Positions 15,539 through 22,784 of a stretch of 27,997 nucleotides of DNA are shown here, piece after piece. The notes under the pieces were generated by a model that was given only the letters and a program-made list of their open reading frames with translations, made no database searches and had not been told where the DNA came from. The DNA lies in NCBI GenBank assembly GCA_002792275.1, contig PFOA01000021.1, positions 1 to 27,997 of the forward strand, read 5' to 3'. The translations under genes and the position numbers were made by a program. This DNA is from Candidatus Saccharibacteria bacterium CG_4_10_14_0_2_um_filter_52_9 (GTDB lineage Bacteria > Patescibacteriota > Saccharimonadia > Saccharimonadales > UBA4665). Numbering within the stretch: position 1 is the first letter of the stretch; each line of letters starts with the position of its first letter.

Positions 15539-16645
15539 TTAAGACCTTTCAGCTAGATGTTGTTTGATATAGCTTCGCATACTTTTGCCAAAAGCGGCAG
15601 TCGAAAACAGCTCGGCGTGCTTGGAGATGGCCTCGTAATCGAAGTTTTTGGCGGCGGCTGTTTCCAGGGTTGATGATAGGTTTTTGACTGTTTGCCGATC
15701 AAAGAACAGGCCGGTTTTGCCCGGTGTGACATAGTCCTGCGCGCCACCCTTATTATAAGCGATAACCGGCGTGCCGGCGGCTTGAGCCTCCACGGCTACG
15801 ATGCCAAAGTCGTCCATGTTGGGCAGGATAAAGCCCAGTGCTGTCTGGAAGTGTTCAACAATGTCGTTGTCGTTAACGTTGCTCAGAAAGGTAGTACTAC
15901 GGCCGGCCAGCTTTTCCAGCCGTTTGTGATCGGGACCGTCGCCGATCACGATCAGCGGTTGTTTGATGGTCTTACAGGCCTCAATCGCCAGATCAAAGCG
16001 CTTGTAGGGCGTTTGGCGGCCGGCTACTACAAAGCCGTGGCGTAGTGCCGTGGCGTTGCTACGCAGTTTGAAGCGCTCGGTTTCGACCGGCGGGTGGATG
16101 ACGGTTGAATCACGCTTGTAGTAACGTTTGATCATGGCTTGGGTGTAAGTGGAGTTGGCGATAATGTAGTCCGGTTGTTTGGCGGCCCGGCGGTCCCAGC
16201 GCCTTAACGGGTTGGTCATGAGCTTGAGGCCCAAGCGAGCCAGCCAGTTTAAGCCACGGGCGAAGCCGGGGTTTTGCAAATATTCGTCGTGACGTATCCA
16301 GTAGTAATGAGTTGGAGCGTGGCAGTAGCAGATGTGGGTAGTGTTCGGCCCGGTTTTTACGCCCTTGGCTTCGGCACCGCTGGAGGAAATTACCAGATCA
16401 TATTCACTCAGGTCGAGCCGGCTAAAGGCCCAGGCTCGCAGTAGGGGCAGAAATTTTTTGAGGCTCTTGGGTAGTTTTTGCAGCCAGGTAGTGCGGATGT
16501 CGGCGTCTTCGAACCAGGTAATGGCGCTGGGGTCGTACTGCGAGGTGTAAATCGGTGCCTCAGGATGCATTTTGTGAAGCTCCAGCACCACCCGCTCGGC
16601 GCCGCCGATGCCAGTTAGCCAATCACAAACAATGGCCACCTTCAT
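15539..16645 (-). CDS. GT4 family glycosyltransferase, WbaZ/mannosyltransferase-like
   Basis: A 368-residue GT-B enzyme that would transfer a sugar from a nucleotide to a lipid-linked glycan on the cytoplasmic face. The N-terminal domain has VCDWLTGIGGAERV (6-19) and CYCHAPTHYYW; the C-terminal domain has VVAGRQTPYKRFDLAIEA, VIGDGPD and the donor-binding block DDFGIVAVEAQAAGTPVIAY (278-297). The first Glu of the EX7E motif is Asp278 here, with Glu286 kept, a mild change. The pattern is close to mannosyl- and rhamnosyltransferases, matching the nearby GDP-mannose and dTDP-rhamnose genes. Its start overlaps the stop of the sugar-phosphate transferase in ATGA. Confidence 0.92.
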   Translation of the reverse strand: MKVAIVCDWLTGIGGAERVVLELHKMHPEAPIYTSQYDPSAITWFEDADIRTTWLQKLPKSLKKFLPLLRAWAFSRLDLSEYDLVISSSGAEAKGVKTGPNTTHICYCHAPTHYYWIRHDEYLQNPGFARGLNWLARLGLKLMTNPLRRWDRRAAKQPDYIIANSTYTQAMIKRYYKRDSTVIHPPVETERFKLRSNATALRHGFVVAGRQTPYKRFDLAIEACKTIKQPLIVIGDGPDHKRLEKLAGRSTTFLSNVNDNDIVEHFQTALGFILPNMDDFGIVAVEAQAAGTPVIAYNKGGAQDYVTPGKTGLFFDRQTVKNLSSTLETAAAKNFDYEAISKHAELFSTAAFGKSMRSYIKQHLAERS

Positions 16646-18084
16646 CCGCGGGTTCCCTTGTGGAACAGCACCACCCGGAAAGTTTTAACCAAAATGACCA
16701 TATCGCTCCAGAAACTCCAGTTCTGGACATAGTACAGATCGAGTTTGCGGCGTTCGGCAAAGTTCAGATCGCGTACTCCGGAAATCTGCGCCAGGCCGGT
16801 CAGGCCGGATTTGACACTCAGGATCTGGTTCTTTTGAGCGGACTGCTCCAGTTCCGAGGCCAGTATGGCGCGCGGGCCAACCAGGCTGAGATCGCCGCGG
16901 ATGACGTTAAAAAGTTGCGGCAGTTCATCAATGCTGGTGCGGCGGATAAAGCGGCCGATGGCCGTGGCGCGTGGGTCGGCCGCCAGCCAGTCGCCGTTGG
17001 CTCGATATTGTTTGAGCAAATCCGGCCGATCCATTTTGGCAAAGGCTTGTTCGGGACTCTGGCCGCTGTATTTGCGCCGGTGCGAGCGGAACTTAAAAAT
17101 CCTGACCTTAGTGTCGTAGCGGCTGAGCCGCACCTGCCGGAAAAAGACCGGACCGCCGTCACTGAGCTTAATCGCCAGCGCCACCAACAGCATTATCGGT
17201 GAGGTGATAATTAGAAAAAGACTGGCCAGGGTCAGATCAGCCACCCGCTTAACGACCTGTCCCCAGCCGATCAGTGGCGTTTGGTGTACGGCAATCACCG
17301 GCACGGCATGGAACAAATCAACCGCAATGTTGCCTACGAACAGTTCGCCGTTACCGGGTACAAAGCGGTAGGCGACATGGTTTTCCTGGGCGTAGGTCAG
17401 AATCTCGTCGTTGCCGGCGCTGTCGGCGTAGAGTTCGGTCTGGACAATCATATTCAGCTGGCGGTCTTTGAGATGGCCAACAGCCGCCGCAAAGCTCTTG
17501 TATTGCTGATAAGGCCGGTCTTTCTTAAGTTCGTGCTTAATGCCGCCCACTACGCCCAGCACCCGGTAGCCGGAGACCGGTGTGTTCTCCAGGGCATCAA
17601 TCAGGCGTTGGGTGGCCTTGGTATCGCCAACCAGCAGGACATTATTAATGCCGATGCCAAAGCCGAATAGTTCGCGCCGCAGACTCCGGGCAATGGTGCG
17701 GAACAGAAACACCAGTACAAAGGCCAGACCGAAACCGTAGGCCGTCACCAACCGGGCCGGGAAGATAACAGTATTGGTGATGTAGCTGTAGCTAATGACA
17801 AACAGAATGCCGATAAAGGTACCGATAAGCAGGCGGCCCAGCTCACTGAAACGCTTTTCATAAACCCGGGCGTTGTACAGCCCGAGCAGGCCAAAGATCA
17901 GGATCCAGAAGGGCAGTAGGCTGATCAGGATGGTGATGTAGCTATGCGATCCGACATCGGCACTGAGCGGCTGGTGGTTGAGGGTTACGCGCAGAATGTA
18001 GGCAATCGTAAAAGCCACAGTAATCGCCAGGGCGTCACCGATGATGAGGCAGACGTTATACGCCAGCGAAGAGTTGTTCTTCAT
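16642..18084 (-). CDS. polyprenyl glycosylphosphotransferase (WbaP/WcaJ family), initiating sugar-phosphate transferase
   Basis: Starts the surface glycan by moving a sugar-1-phosphate from a nucleotide sugar to undecaprenyl phosphate in the membrane. The 480-residue protein has four N-terminal membrane helices (about 8-30, 47-70, 80-104 and 108-130), a central Rossmann-like domain (about 150-250) with LLVGDTKATQRLIDAL, and a C-terminal catalytic domain beginning with a membrane helix at about 280, followed by VFFRQVRLSR, RIFKFRSHR, RRTSIDELPQLFNVIRGDLSLVGPRA and SGLTGLAQISG. The DE pair in IDELPQ is the catalytic site of the family. The sugar (glucose, galactose or other) is not certain. Its transcript may be leaderless, since TGCTACAAT ends 9 bases before the ATG. 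It heads the operon with GT4 and glmS and is divergent from the Wzy-like gene. Confidence 0.95.
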   Translation of the reverse strand: MKNNSSLAYNVCLIIGDALAITVAFTIAYILRVTLNHQPLSADVGSHSYITILISLLPFWILIFGLLGLYNARVYEKRFSELGRLLIGTFIGILFVISYSYITNTVIFPARLVTAYGFGLAFVLVFLFRTIARSLRRELFGFGIGINNVLLVGDTKATQRLIDALENTPVSGYRVLGVVGGIKHELKKDRPYQQYKSFAAAVGHLKDRQLNMIVQTELYADSAGNDEILTYAQENHVAYRFVPGNGELFVGNIAVDLFHAVPVIAVHQTPLIGWGQVVKRVADLTLASLFLIITSPIMLLVALAIKLSDGGPVFFRQVRLSRYDTKVRIFKFRSHRRKYSGQSPEQAFAKMDRPDLLKQYRANGDWLAADPRATAIGRFIRRTSIDELPQLFNVIRGDLSLVGPRAILASELEQSAQKNQILSVKSGLTGLAQISGVRDLNFAERRKLDLYYVQNWSFWSDMVILVKTFRVVLFHKGTRG

Positions 18085-18085
18085 A

Positions 18086-18102
18086 TATACTGAATTGTAG
18101 CA
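18086..18102. promoter_or_regulatory. overlapping divergent -10 boxes for the WcaJ-like and Wzy-like genes
   Basis: The two divergent start codons are only 20 bases apart. On the minus strand TGC+TACAAT (18094-18102) ends 9 bases before the ATG at 18084. On the plus strand TATACT (18086-18091) lies 13 bases before the ATG at 18105. Each promoter must overlap the other gene's coding sequence, so the two may compete. Confidence 0.5.
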
Positions 18103-18104
18103 TT

Positions 18105-19430
18105 ATGAAGACATCGGCGCTGAAGTATACGGTTTTGTCGTGGGTGAGCCGCCTGACAATGGTGATTCTATTGCTGATGCCCTTTCATGCTTTTCTGACC
18201 GTTTGGGGCTCTAGCTTATTCGGCCATTACACGGCTCTGCGGCTCTGGAAAGAGGTACTGCTGGCGCTGAGCGTGATCGGTGTTTTGTATCTGTTAGCTA
18301 CCGACCATAAAATCCGTAGCCACACCTTGCCGCGCCGGCTGGTACAACTGATTCTGGCCTATATATTGCTCAATTTGATCTGGGGATTATTGGCGCTCAA
18401 CCAGCACGATGTGACCGCCAAAGCGCTAGGCTATGGCCTGATTGTTAATCTACGCTTTGTGGTGTTCTTTTTGGTGACTTGGGCGGTGGCTTTACGGATG
18501 GCGCGCCTGCGATCCAACTGGCAGAGCTGGGTTTTATTGTCGGCCGGCATTGTGGTGGTTTTTGGATTGTTACAGGCCTTTGTACTGCCCCACGACTGGT
18601 TGCGCCACTTTGGCTACGGCGAGGCCACGATTCCGGCCTACGAAACCATCAATCACAACCAGCACTACGTGCGGATTGCTTCAACCTTGCGCGGTGCCAA
18701 CCCCTTGGGTGCCTATCTTATTATTCCGATCAGTCTGCTGAGCGTGCTGTTACTGCGTAACGGCCGTAACTGGCGCCAGGGGATATTCCTGGCCGTTTCG
18801 TTGGTTGTGCTGTTCTTTAGTTTTTCGCGCAGTGCCTGGATTGGTGCCGTGCTGAGTGTGGTGGTTTTACTAGTGTTAAGTAAGCTGTCGCGGCGCTCGC
18901 AGAGCATGGCTCTGGCGGTTACCACCGGCCTGGCCATCGCCTTGCTTGGCATGACTTTTGCCCTCCGCAACAGCCTGCACTACCAGAATTTTATTCTGCA
19001 TACCCAGCAGAACTCGGCCATCAAGACTACCTCCAACGGCGGCCACCTGGCGGCGCTCAAAGAAGGCCTGCGCGAAGTCCGACACGACCCACTGGGCATG
19101 GGTACCGGCACTGCCGGCCCGGCCAGTGTTTATAATAATCATAAAACCCGGATTGCCGAAAACTACTTTGTGCAGGTGGGGCAGGAGACCGGCGTTCTTG
19201 GCCTGATTCTTTTTATTCTGATCAATGTTGGCGTCGGCGCACTGTTGTTTGTGTGCCGGCCCGACCCGCTGGCACTCAGCCTGTTTGCCAGCCTGATCGG
19301 CCTGACTTTCATCAACCTGCTATCACACGCCTGGGCCGACGACACGCTGGCCTATGTCTGGTGGGGTTTGGCCGGCATCGCCATGGTGCCACTGCCGACA
19401 CTTAAGAAAAGCCAGGATGTTAAAGCGTAA
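18105..19430 (+). CDS. O-antigen ligase/polymerase (Wzy/WaaL)-like membrane protein
   Basis: A 441-residue protein with about ten to eleven membrane helices. A long loop between the later helices (about 290-345) contains the charged stretch GGHLAALKEGLREVRHDPLGMGTGTAG and NNHKTRIAENYFVQVGQETG, which fits the family pattern of G-x-G...H...N-x-x-L/F...E-x-G found in O-antigen ligases and polymerases. It would join or transfer lipid-linked glycan on the outer face of the membrane. Polymerase and ligase cannot be told apart by sequence alone. It is followed by a GtrA gene that overlaps it by 14 bases. Confidence 0.85.
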   Translation: MKTSALKYTVLSWVSRLTMVILLLMPFHAFLTVWGSSLFGHYTALRLWKEVLLALSVIGVLYLLATDHKIRSHTLPRRLVQLILAYILLNLIWGLLALNQHDVTAKALGYGLIVNLRFVVFFLVTWAVALRMARLRSNWQSWVLLSAGIVVVFGLLQAFVLPHDWLRHFGYGEATIPAYETINHNQHYVRIASTLRGANPLGAYLIIPISLLSVLLLRNGRNWRQGIFLAVSLVVLFFSFSRSAWIGAVLSVVVLLVLSKLSRRSQSMALAVTTGLAIALLGMTFALRNSLHYQNFILHTQQNSAIKTTSNGGHLAALKEGLREVRHDPLGMGTGTAGPASVYNNHKTRIAENYFVQVGQETGVLGLILFILINVGVGALLFVCRPDPLALSLFASLIGLTFINLLSHAWADDTLAYVWWGLAGIAMVPLPTLKKSQDVKA

Positions 19431-19815
19431 AACCGCCGTTCAGTTTGGCAAATACCTTACCGGCGGCAGTGTCTATTTTTGGAGCGGCTACGCCATATTT
19501 GCCCTTTGTTACTCTGTTATTGGCTGGGGCTGGTTGCCGGCCAAAATCGCCGCCGATGCCATCGGCTGGTCTCTGAACTATCTAGTACAGCGCTACTGGG
19601 CTTTTGCCAGCGATCGCCTGCGACTCAGCGAAATGCAGCACCTCGGCCGCTACCTGTTCATCGAAACCATCGGCTTTATTCTGGACTACGCCATCATCGG
19701 CGCCCTGAATGCCTTGGGCATCACTCCCTACATCGGCTTCTTCATCTCGGCGGCTTTCTTCACCGTTTGGAGCTTTCTTTGGTACAAATACTGGGTCTTT
19801 CCCGAGCAAAGCTAA
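19417..19815 (+). CDS. GtrA-family small membrane protein
   Basis: A 132-residue protein with four membrane helices, fitting GtrA, a family thought to help move lipid-linked sugars across the membrane. Motifs QFGKYLTGG at the start, LNYLVQRYWAFAS after the second helix and WSFLWYKYWVFP at the end are typical; GtrA proteins often end with such a N/K-x-x-W-x-F pair. The ATG at 19417 is chosen because the first helix then begins just after MLKRKTAVQFG; a longer in-frame start at 19354 would lie deep inside the previous gene. The 14-base overlap with the Wzy-like gene indicates translational coupling. Confidence 0.87.
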   Translation: MLKRKTAVQFGKYLTGGSVYFWSGYAIFALCYSVIGWGWLPAKIAADAIGWSLNYLVQRYWAFASDRLRLSEMQHLGRYLFIETIGFILDYAIIGALNALGITPYIGFFISAAFFTVWSFLWYKYWVFPEQS

Positions 19816-19833
19816 GCGCAGACTTGCGGTTTG

Positions 19834-19842
19834 TGACATAAT
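19834..19842 (+). promoter_or_regulatory. extended -10 promoter of the LexA-like gene
   Basis: TGACATAAT (TGn plus CATAAT) ends 6 bases before the ATG at 19849. No Shine-Dalgarno sequence is present. The same string CATAATAnAGnCATG occurs at the nadD start (22046-22060). Confidence 0.45.
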
Positions 19843-19848
19843 AAAGTC

Positions 19849-20325
19849 ATGAACGAAAAGCAAACGCCCCAGCAGGCCAGTGTGCGGCCGACCAAGAAAC
19901 AGAAGGAATTATTGAATTTTATCGAAACTTTTATTGGTGAGCATGGCTACAGCCCCAGTTACCGCGAGATCATGCAGGGTCTCAACTATAACTCGGTAGC
20001 CACGGTGTCTTTGCATGTTAATAACCTGATTAAGCGCGGACACTTGCTTAAGCGCGACCATTCGGCGCGCTCGCTGGAACTGGCCGAGGCGGCAGAACCG
20101 GCCAGGATTACCTCCAACCAGATTGCGCCCGGCGAAGAGAAATGGCTGGTCGAAAAAGTTGAACACGCCTTTACCCAGATCGAAAACCTGGGCGGCGAAC
20201 TAGCTGAAGCCAGCCTGGATCACTTATATGTATTGATCGGCGCCCTCAAAGTGCTGGGCCTGGAAGGCGCCGCCCAAAGTTTTATGCCACGTCTCACCGA
20301 ACTCAAACAACGCCAGACTACTTAA
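19849..20325 (+). CDS. LexA-type DNA-binding protein without the S24 peptidase domain
   Basis: A 158-residue regulator. Residues about 13-78 match the LexA winged-helix domain: RPTKKQKELLNFIETFI, the GYSPSYREI turn, SVATVSLHVNNLIKRGHL and a wing ending RSLEL. A true LexA continues with a self-cleaving peptidase that has an Ala-Gly site and a Ser/Lys pair; none is seen. Instead there is a linker (82-97) and a helical C-terminus (about 98-155), probably for dimerisation. It therefore cannot be released by self-cleavage in the usual RecA way, and its signal is unknown. Whether it controls DNA-damage genes or something else is not known. A dyad overlapping a promoter lies 27 bases after its stop and could be one of its targets. 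Confidence 0.8.
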   Translation: MNEKQTPQQASVRPTKKQKELLNFIETFIGEHGYSPSYREIMQGLNYNSVATVSLHVNNLIKRGHLLKRDHSARSLELAEAAEPARITSNQIAPGEEKWLVEKVEHAFTQIENLGGELAEASLDHLYVLIGALKVLGLEGAAQSFMPRLTELKQRQTT

Positions 20326-20352
20326 CCTGTCAATTTGCGGTAATAAATACTA

Positions 20353-20389
20353 TATCTAGCGTAGCAGAGCACTGCTATACTACTAGATA
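20353..20389 (+). promoter_or_regulatory. dyad overlapping an extended -10 promoter before the riboswitch
   Basis: Two nested arms form a dyad: TATCTAG (20353-20359) with CTAGATA (20383-20389), and GTAGCAG (20361-20367) with CTGCTAT (20372-20378). TGCTATACT (20373-20381), an extended -10 box, lies inside the right arm, so a protein bound to the dyad would block transcription of the leader. No T-run follows, which argues against a terminator. Confidence 0.5.
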
Positions 20390-20400
20390 GTTAACAAACA

Positions 20401-20475
20401 GATGCTGGAAGCAGGCGAAACTCCTGCACTGTGCCGCAACGGTAAATCCTTTTCAGGAAAGTCCGATACAGCTGA
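20401..20475 (+). ncRNA. cobalamin-riboswitch-like aptamer (compact form)
   Basis: The conserved core is recognisable: TGGAA, then a P5-like hairpin GCAGG-CGAAACT-CCTGC (20411-20427), then ACTGT-GCCGCA-ACGGT (20428-20443), which forms P6 and carries the CCGCAAC loop, and finally AGTCCGATAC (20460-20469), close to the B12-box AGTCCGGATAC. GCTG (20404-20407) can pair with CAGC (20469-20472) to close the element. The large P7-P12 arm of classical forms is missing, so it resembles the short class. The ligand is probably a corrinoid, but this is by motif only. Confidence 0.8.
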
Positions 20476-20550
20476 TAAAGTCTCTCGAGCAAGAGTAAAA
20501 AGTCGTTTTATCGTCTTTAAAGCCCTCGCTCTGGAGCAGAGGGTATTTTT
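20474..20550 (+). promoter_or_regulatory. expression platform: terminator-like hairpin that also covers the ribosome site
   Basis: GATAAA (20474-20479) can pair with TTTATC (20507-20512) around a small hairpin CTCT/AGAG. Then CCCTC-GCT and AGC-A-GAGGG (20523-20543) form a strong stem with a CTGG loop, followed by TATTTTT and the ATG at 20551. The 3' arm holds AGAGGG, the only Shine-Dalgarno candidate, 7 bases from the ATG. GAGCAAGAG (20487-20495) could pair with the 5' arm CTCGCTC instead, giving an alternative fold. Confidence 0.65.
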
Positions 20551-22050
20551 ATGTCCATGGCCGCGCCAGCCGAAGTAATCCACACAGAACCGATCCAAGA
20601 AGAAAGATACGCCCACTCGAATTCCAAGCTTCGGGTGATGGGAGCTCTGGCTGTTGACAAAGAAGTATCACTGGAAGCAATACCGGTTGTAGGTCAGGCA
20701 TACGCCGACTATGTCAGTGGTGTCCGGGAAATGATAAGAAGCGACAAGGAATTCAAAAACCGGCTTGATATTGATGACAAGCGAGATCACGATATAGTTG
20801 ACGGACAGGCCCGAGACCTGGACGGTAAGCCCATGGTCAAGGTGGTGGAAAACGGCTGGCGGTCTTCTGAAAGTAAGGCACGCTTGCGGCCTGAATTCAG
20901 ATTCCAGGTTTTGCGTGACGCCGGCGATGTCCATACGGCCAAAACCGCCGACGCGCTCAAGCCGGGCGAAAGCTACGTAACGGTTAGCATGGCTCCTAAA
21001 GAGGGTTTGCAAGAACACCCGGAGATTTACAAAGATGAGCTAGGCTACTCCGAAGACCTTATGTACGTGCAATGGTATGCCAAAGGTGTCGACAAAATGA
21101 CGGCCGGCTCTTGCTCGATTGAAATTCGTGACGAAGCCGCCTTACTCGAGGTATTGGCCGAAGAAGGCATTGTGATTCCACCGGGTGAATCATCGAACAC
21201 CTGGATTATGCACGGCATGAAACGCGAATCTACTGCCGGGCAGACTGAAAAGCGTGTTCTGAATCTGCGCCAAAAAGTCTACGAGCGGCAAGCTATGCCC
21301 ACTCAGCGTCACTCAGTCAGCGAATATGTCGCGAATAATAGCGATATCATGGAAAGCATTTTCAAAGCCTATTATCCCGGGCTGGCCAAAGCTGTTAACG
21401 CAAAACATAACAATGAAACCCTCCAGGGCTTGGCTAACGCCCTACTGAAAACAGATCTCACCAACATGGAGCAGGAAGCCAGAGCTGTGCTGATTCAGGT
21501 GGCTAACTCATCAAAATTCAACGATGAACTGGGTAACACCATGGATGCAGTTATCCGTTATGCCGCCGTAGAAGAGCTACGCAAGGGCTTGGCAGTTTTT
21601 ATCGCCGGCTCAAGGCAAACGCCAGCCACCAGTCCAGGGGATCTCTTGCTTATCGAGCGGTCAGACGCCATAGCGGCCATGCACCCCGCAATGCTCAATC
21701 AACGCATGGCCAATAATGTGCAGTCCGGCGTTCAGGAAGGCAGATCATACGGCGGCTGCGCAGGCCAGATCAAGCTCAGCAAAGACAGCGGTCTGGGGAA
21801 TGAGTTATCCGGATATATGACCAATGGCGACAGCCAGCAGTCGGCCTATGGCGGAAGATCCAGACCCTGCCGGAGTATCAAGAATGGCATGAATACTACC
21901 TGTCCTTACTGCAAACAAAAAGTTAAAACGATTGTTCCAAAAGAGGGCGGAGAGGTTTACTGTAGCAATAACAAGTGTGCTAGGGCCGCCGCACGTCATC
22001 TGATTAAAAAAATGATGCCCGGTAACGAAAAACAGAAAACTTGGTCATAA
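20551..22050 (+). CDS. unknown 499-residue protein with C-terminal zinc-ribbon-like motif, under a cobalamin-type riboswitch
   Basis: I do not recognise this protein. It has no signal peptide or membrane helix, so it is probably cytosolic. Residues 1-110 are mostly charged, a central part (about 115-245) looks alpha/beta with SYVTVSMAP and MYVQWYAKGVDKM, a helical block spans about 255-350, and a Gly/Ser/Gln-rich stretch with SYGGCAGQ (399-406) leads to CPYC (451-454) and CSNNKC (471-476), a CX2C-X16-CX4C zinc-ribbon-like pair. No corrinoid-binding DxHxxG motif is visible, so it need not itself bind cobalamin. Two start codons (20551 and 20557) are possible; the first is at the right distance from AGAGGG. 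The riboswitch implies that its amount follows corrinoid supply. nadD begins 7 bases after its stop. Confidence 0.85.
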   Translation: MSMAAPAEVIHTEPIQEERYAHSNSKLRVMGALAVDKEVSLEAIPVVGQAYADYVSGVREMIRSDKEFKNRLDIDDKRDHDIVDGQARDLDGKPMVKVVENGWRSSESKARLRPEFRFQVLRDAGDVHTAKTADALKPGESYVTVSMAPKEGLQEHPEIYKDELGYSEDLMYVQWYAKGVDKMTAGSCSIEIRDEAALLEVLAEEGIVIPPGESSNTWIMHGMKRESTAGQTEKRVLNLRQKVYERQAMPTQRHSVSEYVANNSDIMESIFKAYYPGLAKAVNAKHNNETLQGLANALLKTDLTNMEQEARAVLIQVANSSKFNDELGNTMDAVIRYAAVEELRKGLAVFIAGSRQTPATSPGDLLLIERSDAIAAMHPAMLNQRMANNVQSGVQEGRSYGGCAGQIKLSKDSGLGNELSGYMTNGDSQQSAYGGRSRPCRSIKNGMNTTCPYCKQKVKTIVPKEGGEVYCSNNKCARAAARHLIKKMMPGNEKQKTWS

Positions 22051-22057
22051 TACAGAC

Positions 22058-22648
22058 ATGAGCCGAATCGGGATTTATGCCGGGACGTTTGATCCGGTGC
22101 ACAGCGGGCATGTTACTTTTGCTTTGCAGGCGCTAAAGGCCGCCAAATTGGACAAGGTATATTTTTTGCCGGAGCGCCGCCCGCCGGCCAAACAGCAAGT
22201 TGAGCATTTCGGACACCGGGTGGCCATGCTGAACAAGGCGGCCGCGCCGCACCCGCAATTTGAGGTTTTAGAACTGGTAGATATTAGCTTTAGCGTGGCT
22301 CGCACGCTGCCGTACCTTCAGCAGCAGTTTCCTGGCGACGAACTGGTGTTTTTGTTTGGCTCGGATGTAGTGCCGAGCCTGGCCGGCTGGCCCAACTCTG
22401 CCCGACTGCTAAAAGCCGGTGAACTGGTGATTGGCCTGCGCAACCAGGACGACCGCGCCGCCATTCATAAAATTGTCGAAGCCTGGCCGGAACAACCCAA
22501 AGCCGTGACGGTGTTTGATAGTTTTGCACCCGACATATCATCCGGCAAAGTCCGCGAAGCCCTGCGTCAGCGCCAGACGACCTCCGGTGTGCTTAGTAGT
22601 GTCGAGCGTTACAGTGATCGCAACTGGCTATACGTCTCCTTGGCCTAG
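22058..22648 (+). CDS. nadD: nicotinate-nucleotide adenylyltransferase
   Basis: Joins ATP and nicotinate mononucleotide to make deamido-NAD, the shared step of NAD synthesis. The nucleotidyltransferase motif GTFDPVHSGH (9-18) has the two His residues used in catalysis, and ISSGKVREALR (160-170) matches the ISST-x-x-R nucleotide loop. LFGSDVVPSLAGW in the middle is normal for NadD. Length (196) is typical. It lies 7 bases after the unknown riboswitch gene and could be read from that transcript, but a CATAAT 6 bases before its ATG suggests an own leaderless start. Confidence 0.94.
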   Translation: MSRIGIYAGTFDPVHSGHVTFALQALKAAKLDKVYFLPERRPPAKQQVEHFGHRVAMLNKAAAPHPQFEVLELVDISFSVARTLPYLQQQFPGDELVFLFGSDVVPSLAGWPNSARLLKAGELVIGLRNQDDRAAIHKIVEAWPEQPKAVTVFDSFAPDISSGKVREALRQRQTTSGVLSSVERYSDRNWLYVSLA

Positions 22649-22784
22649 TTGACGCCCCATAGCGCTTTTGTTAATATACAGGTACTTCTTGACCCTTTGC
22701 GAGGGGGCCACGAGAGACAAAAATCAATAAAAATATTATAGTAAGACGAGCCGTGCATATGGGAGTGTGGCGGGAGTTCCTGTA

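Noticed and set aside
14862..15542. Long plus-strand frame of 226 codons opposite glmS
   Set aside because: It lies wholly antisense to a certain glmS, has no ribosome site and resembles no family; it is a codon-usage shadow.
16555..17202. Plus-strand frame of 215 codons opposite the sugar-phosphate transferase and GT4 genes
   Set aside because: Antisense shadow of two clear genes; composition is that of reversed coding sequence.
19354..19416. Upstream start for the GtrA protein at 19354
   Set aside because: The added residues are Trp/Cys-rich out-of-frame translation of the Wzy-like gene; GtrA proteins begin just before the first helix, matching the ATG at 19417.
20353..20389. Hairpin as a terminator of the LexA-like gene
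   Set aside because: No run of T follows the right arm; an extended -10 box lies inside it, so a promoter/operator reading fits better.
22649..22784. 136-base gap between nadD and the DsbA-like gene as a small RNA
   Set aside because: It has an A-rich middle and G-rich right part but no convincing promoter, stable hairpin with T-run or known RNA motif.
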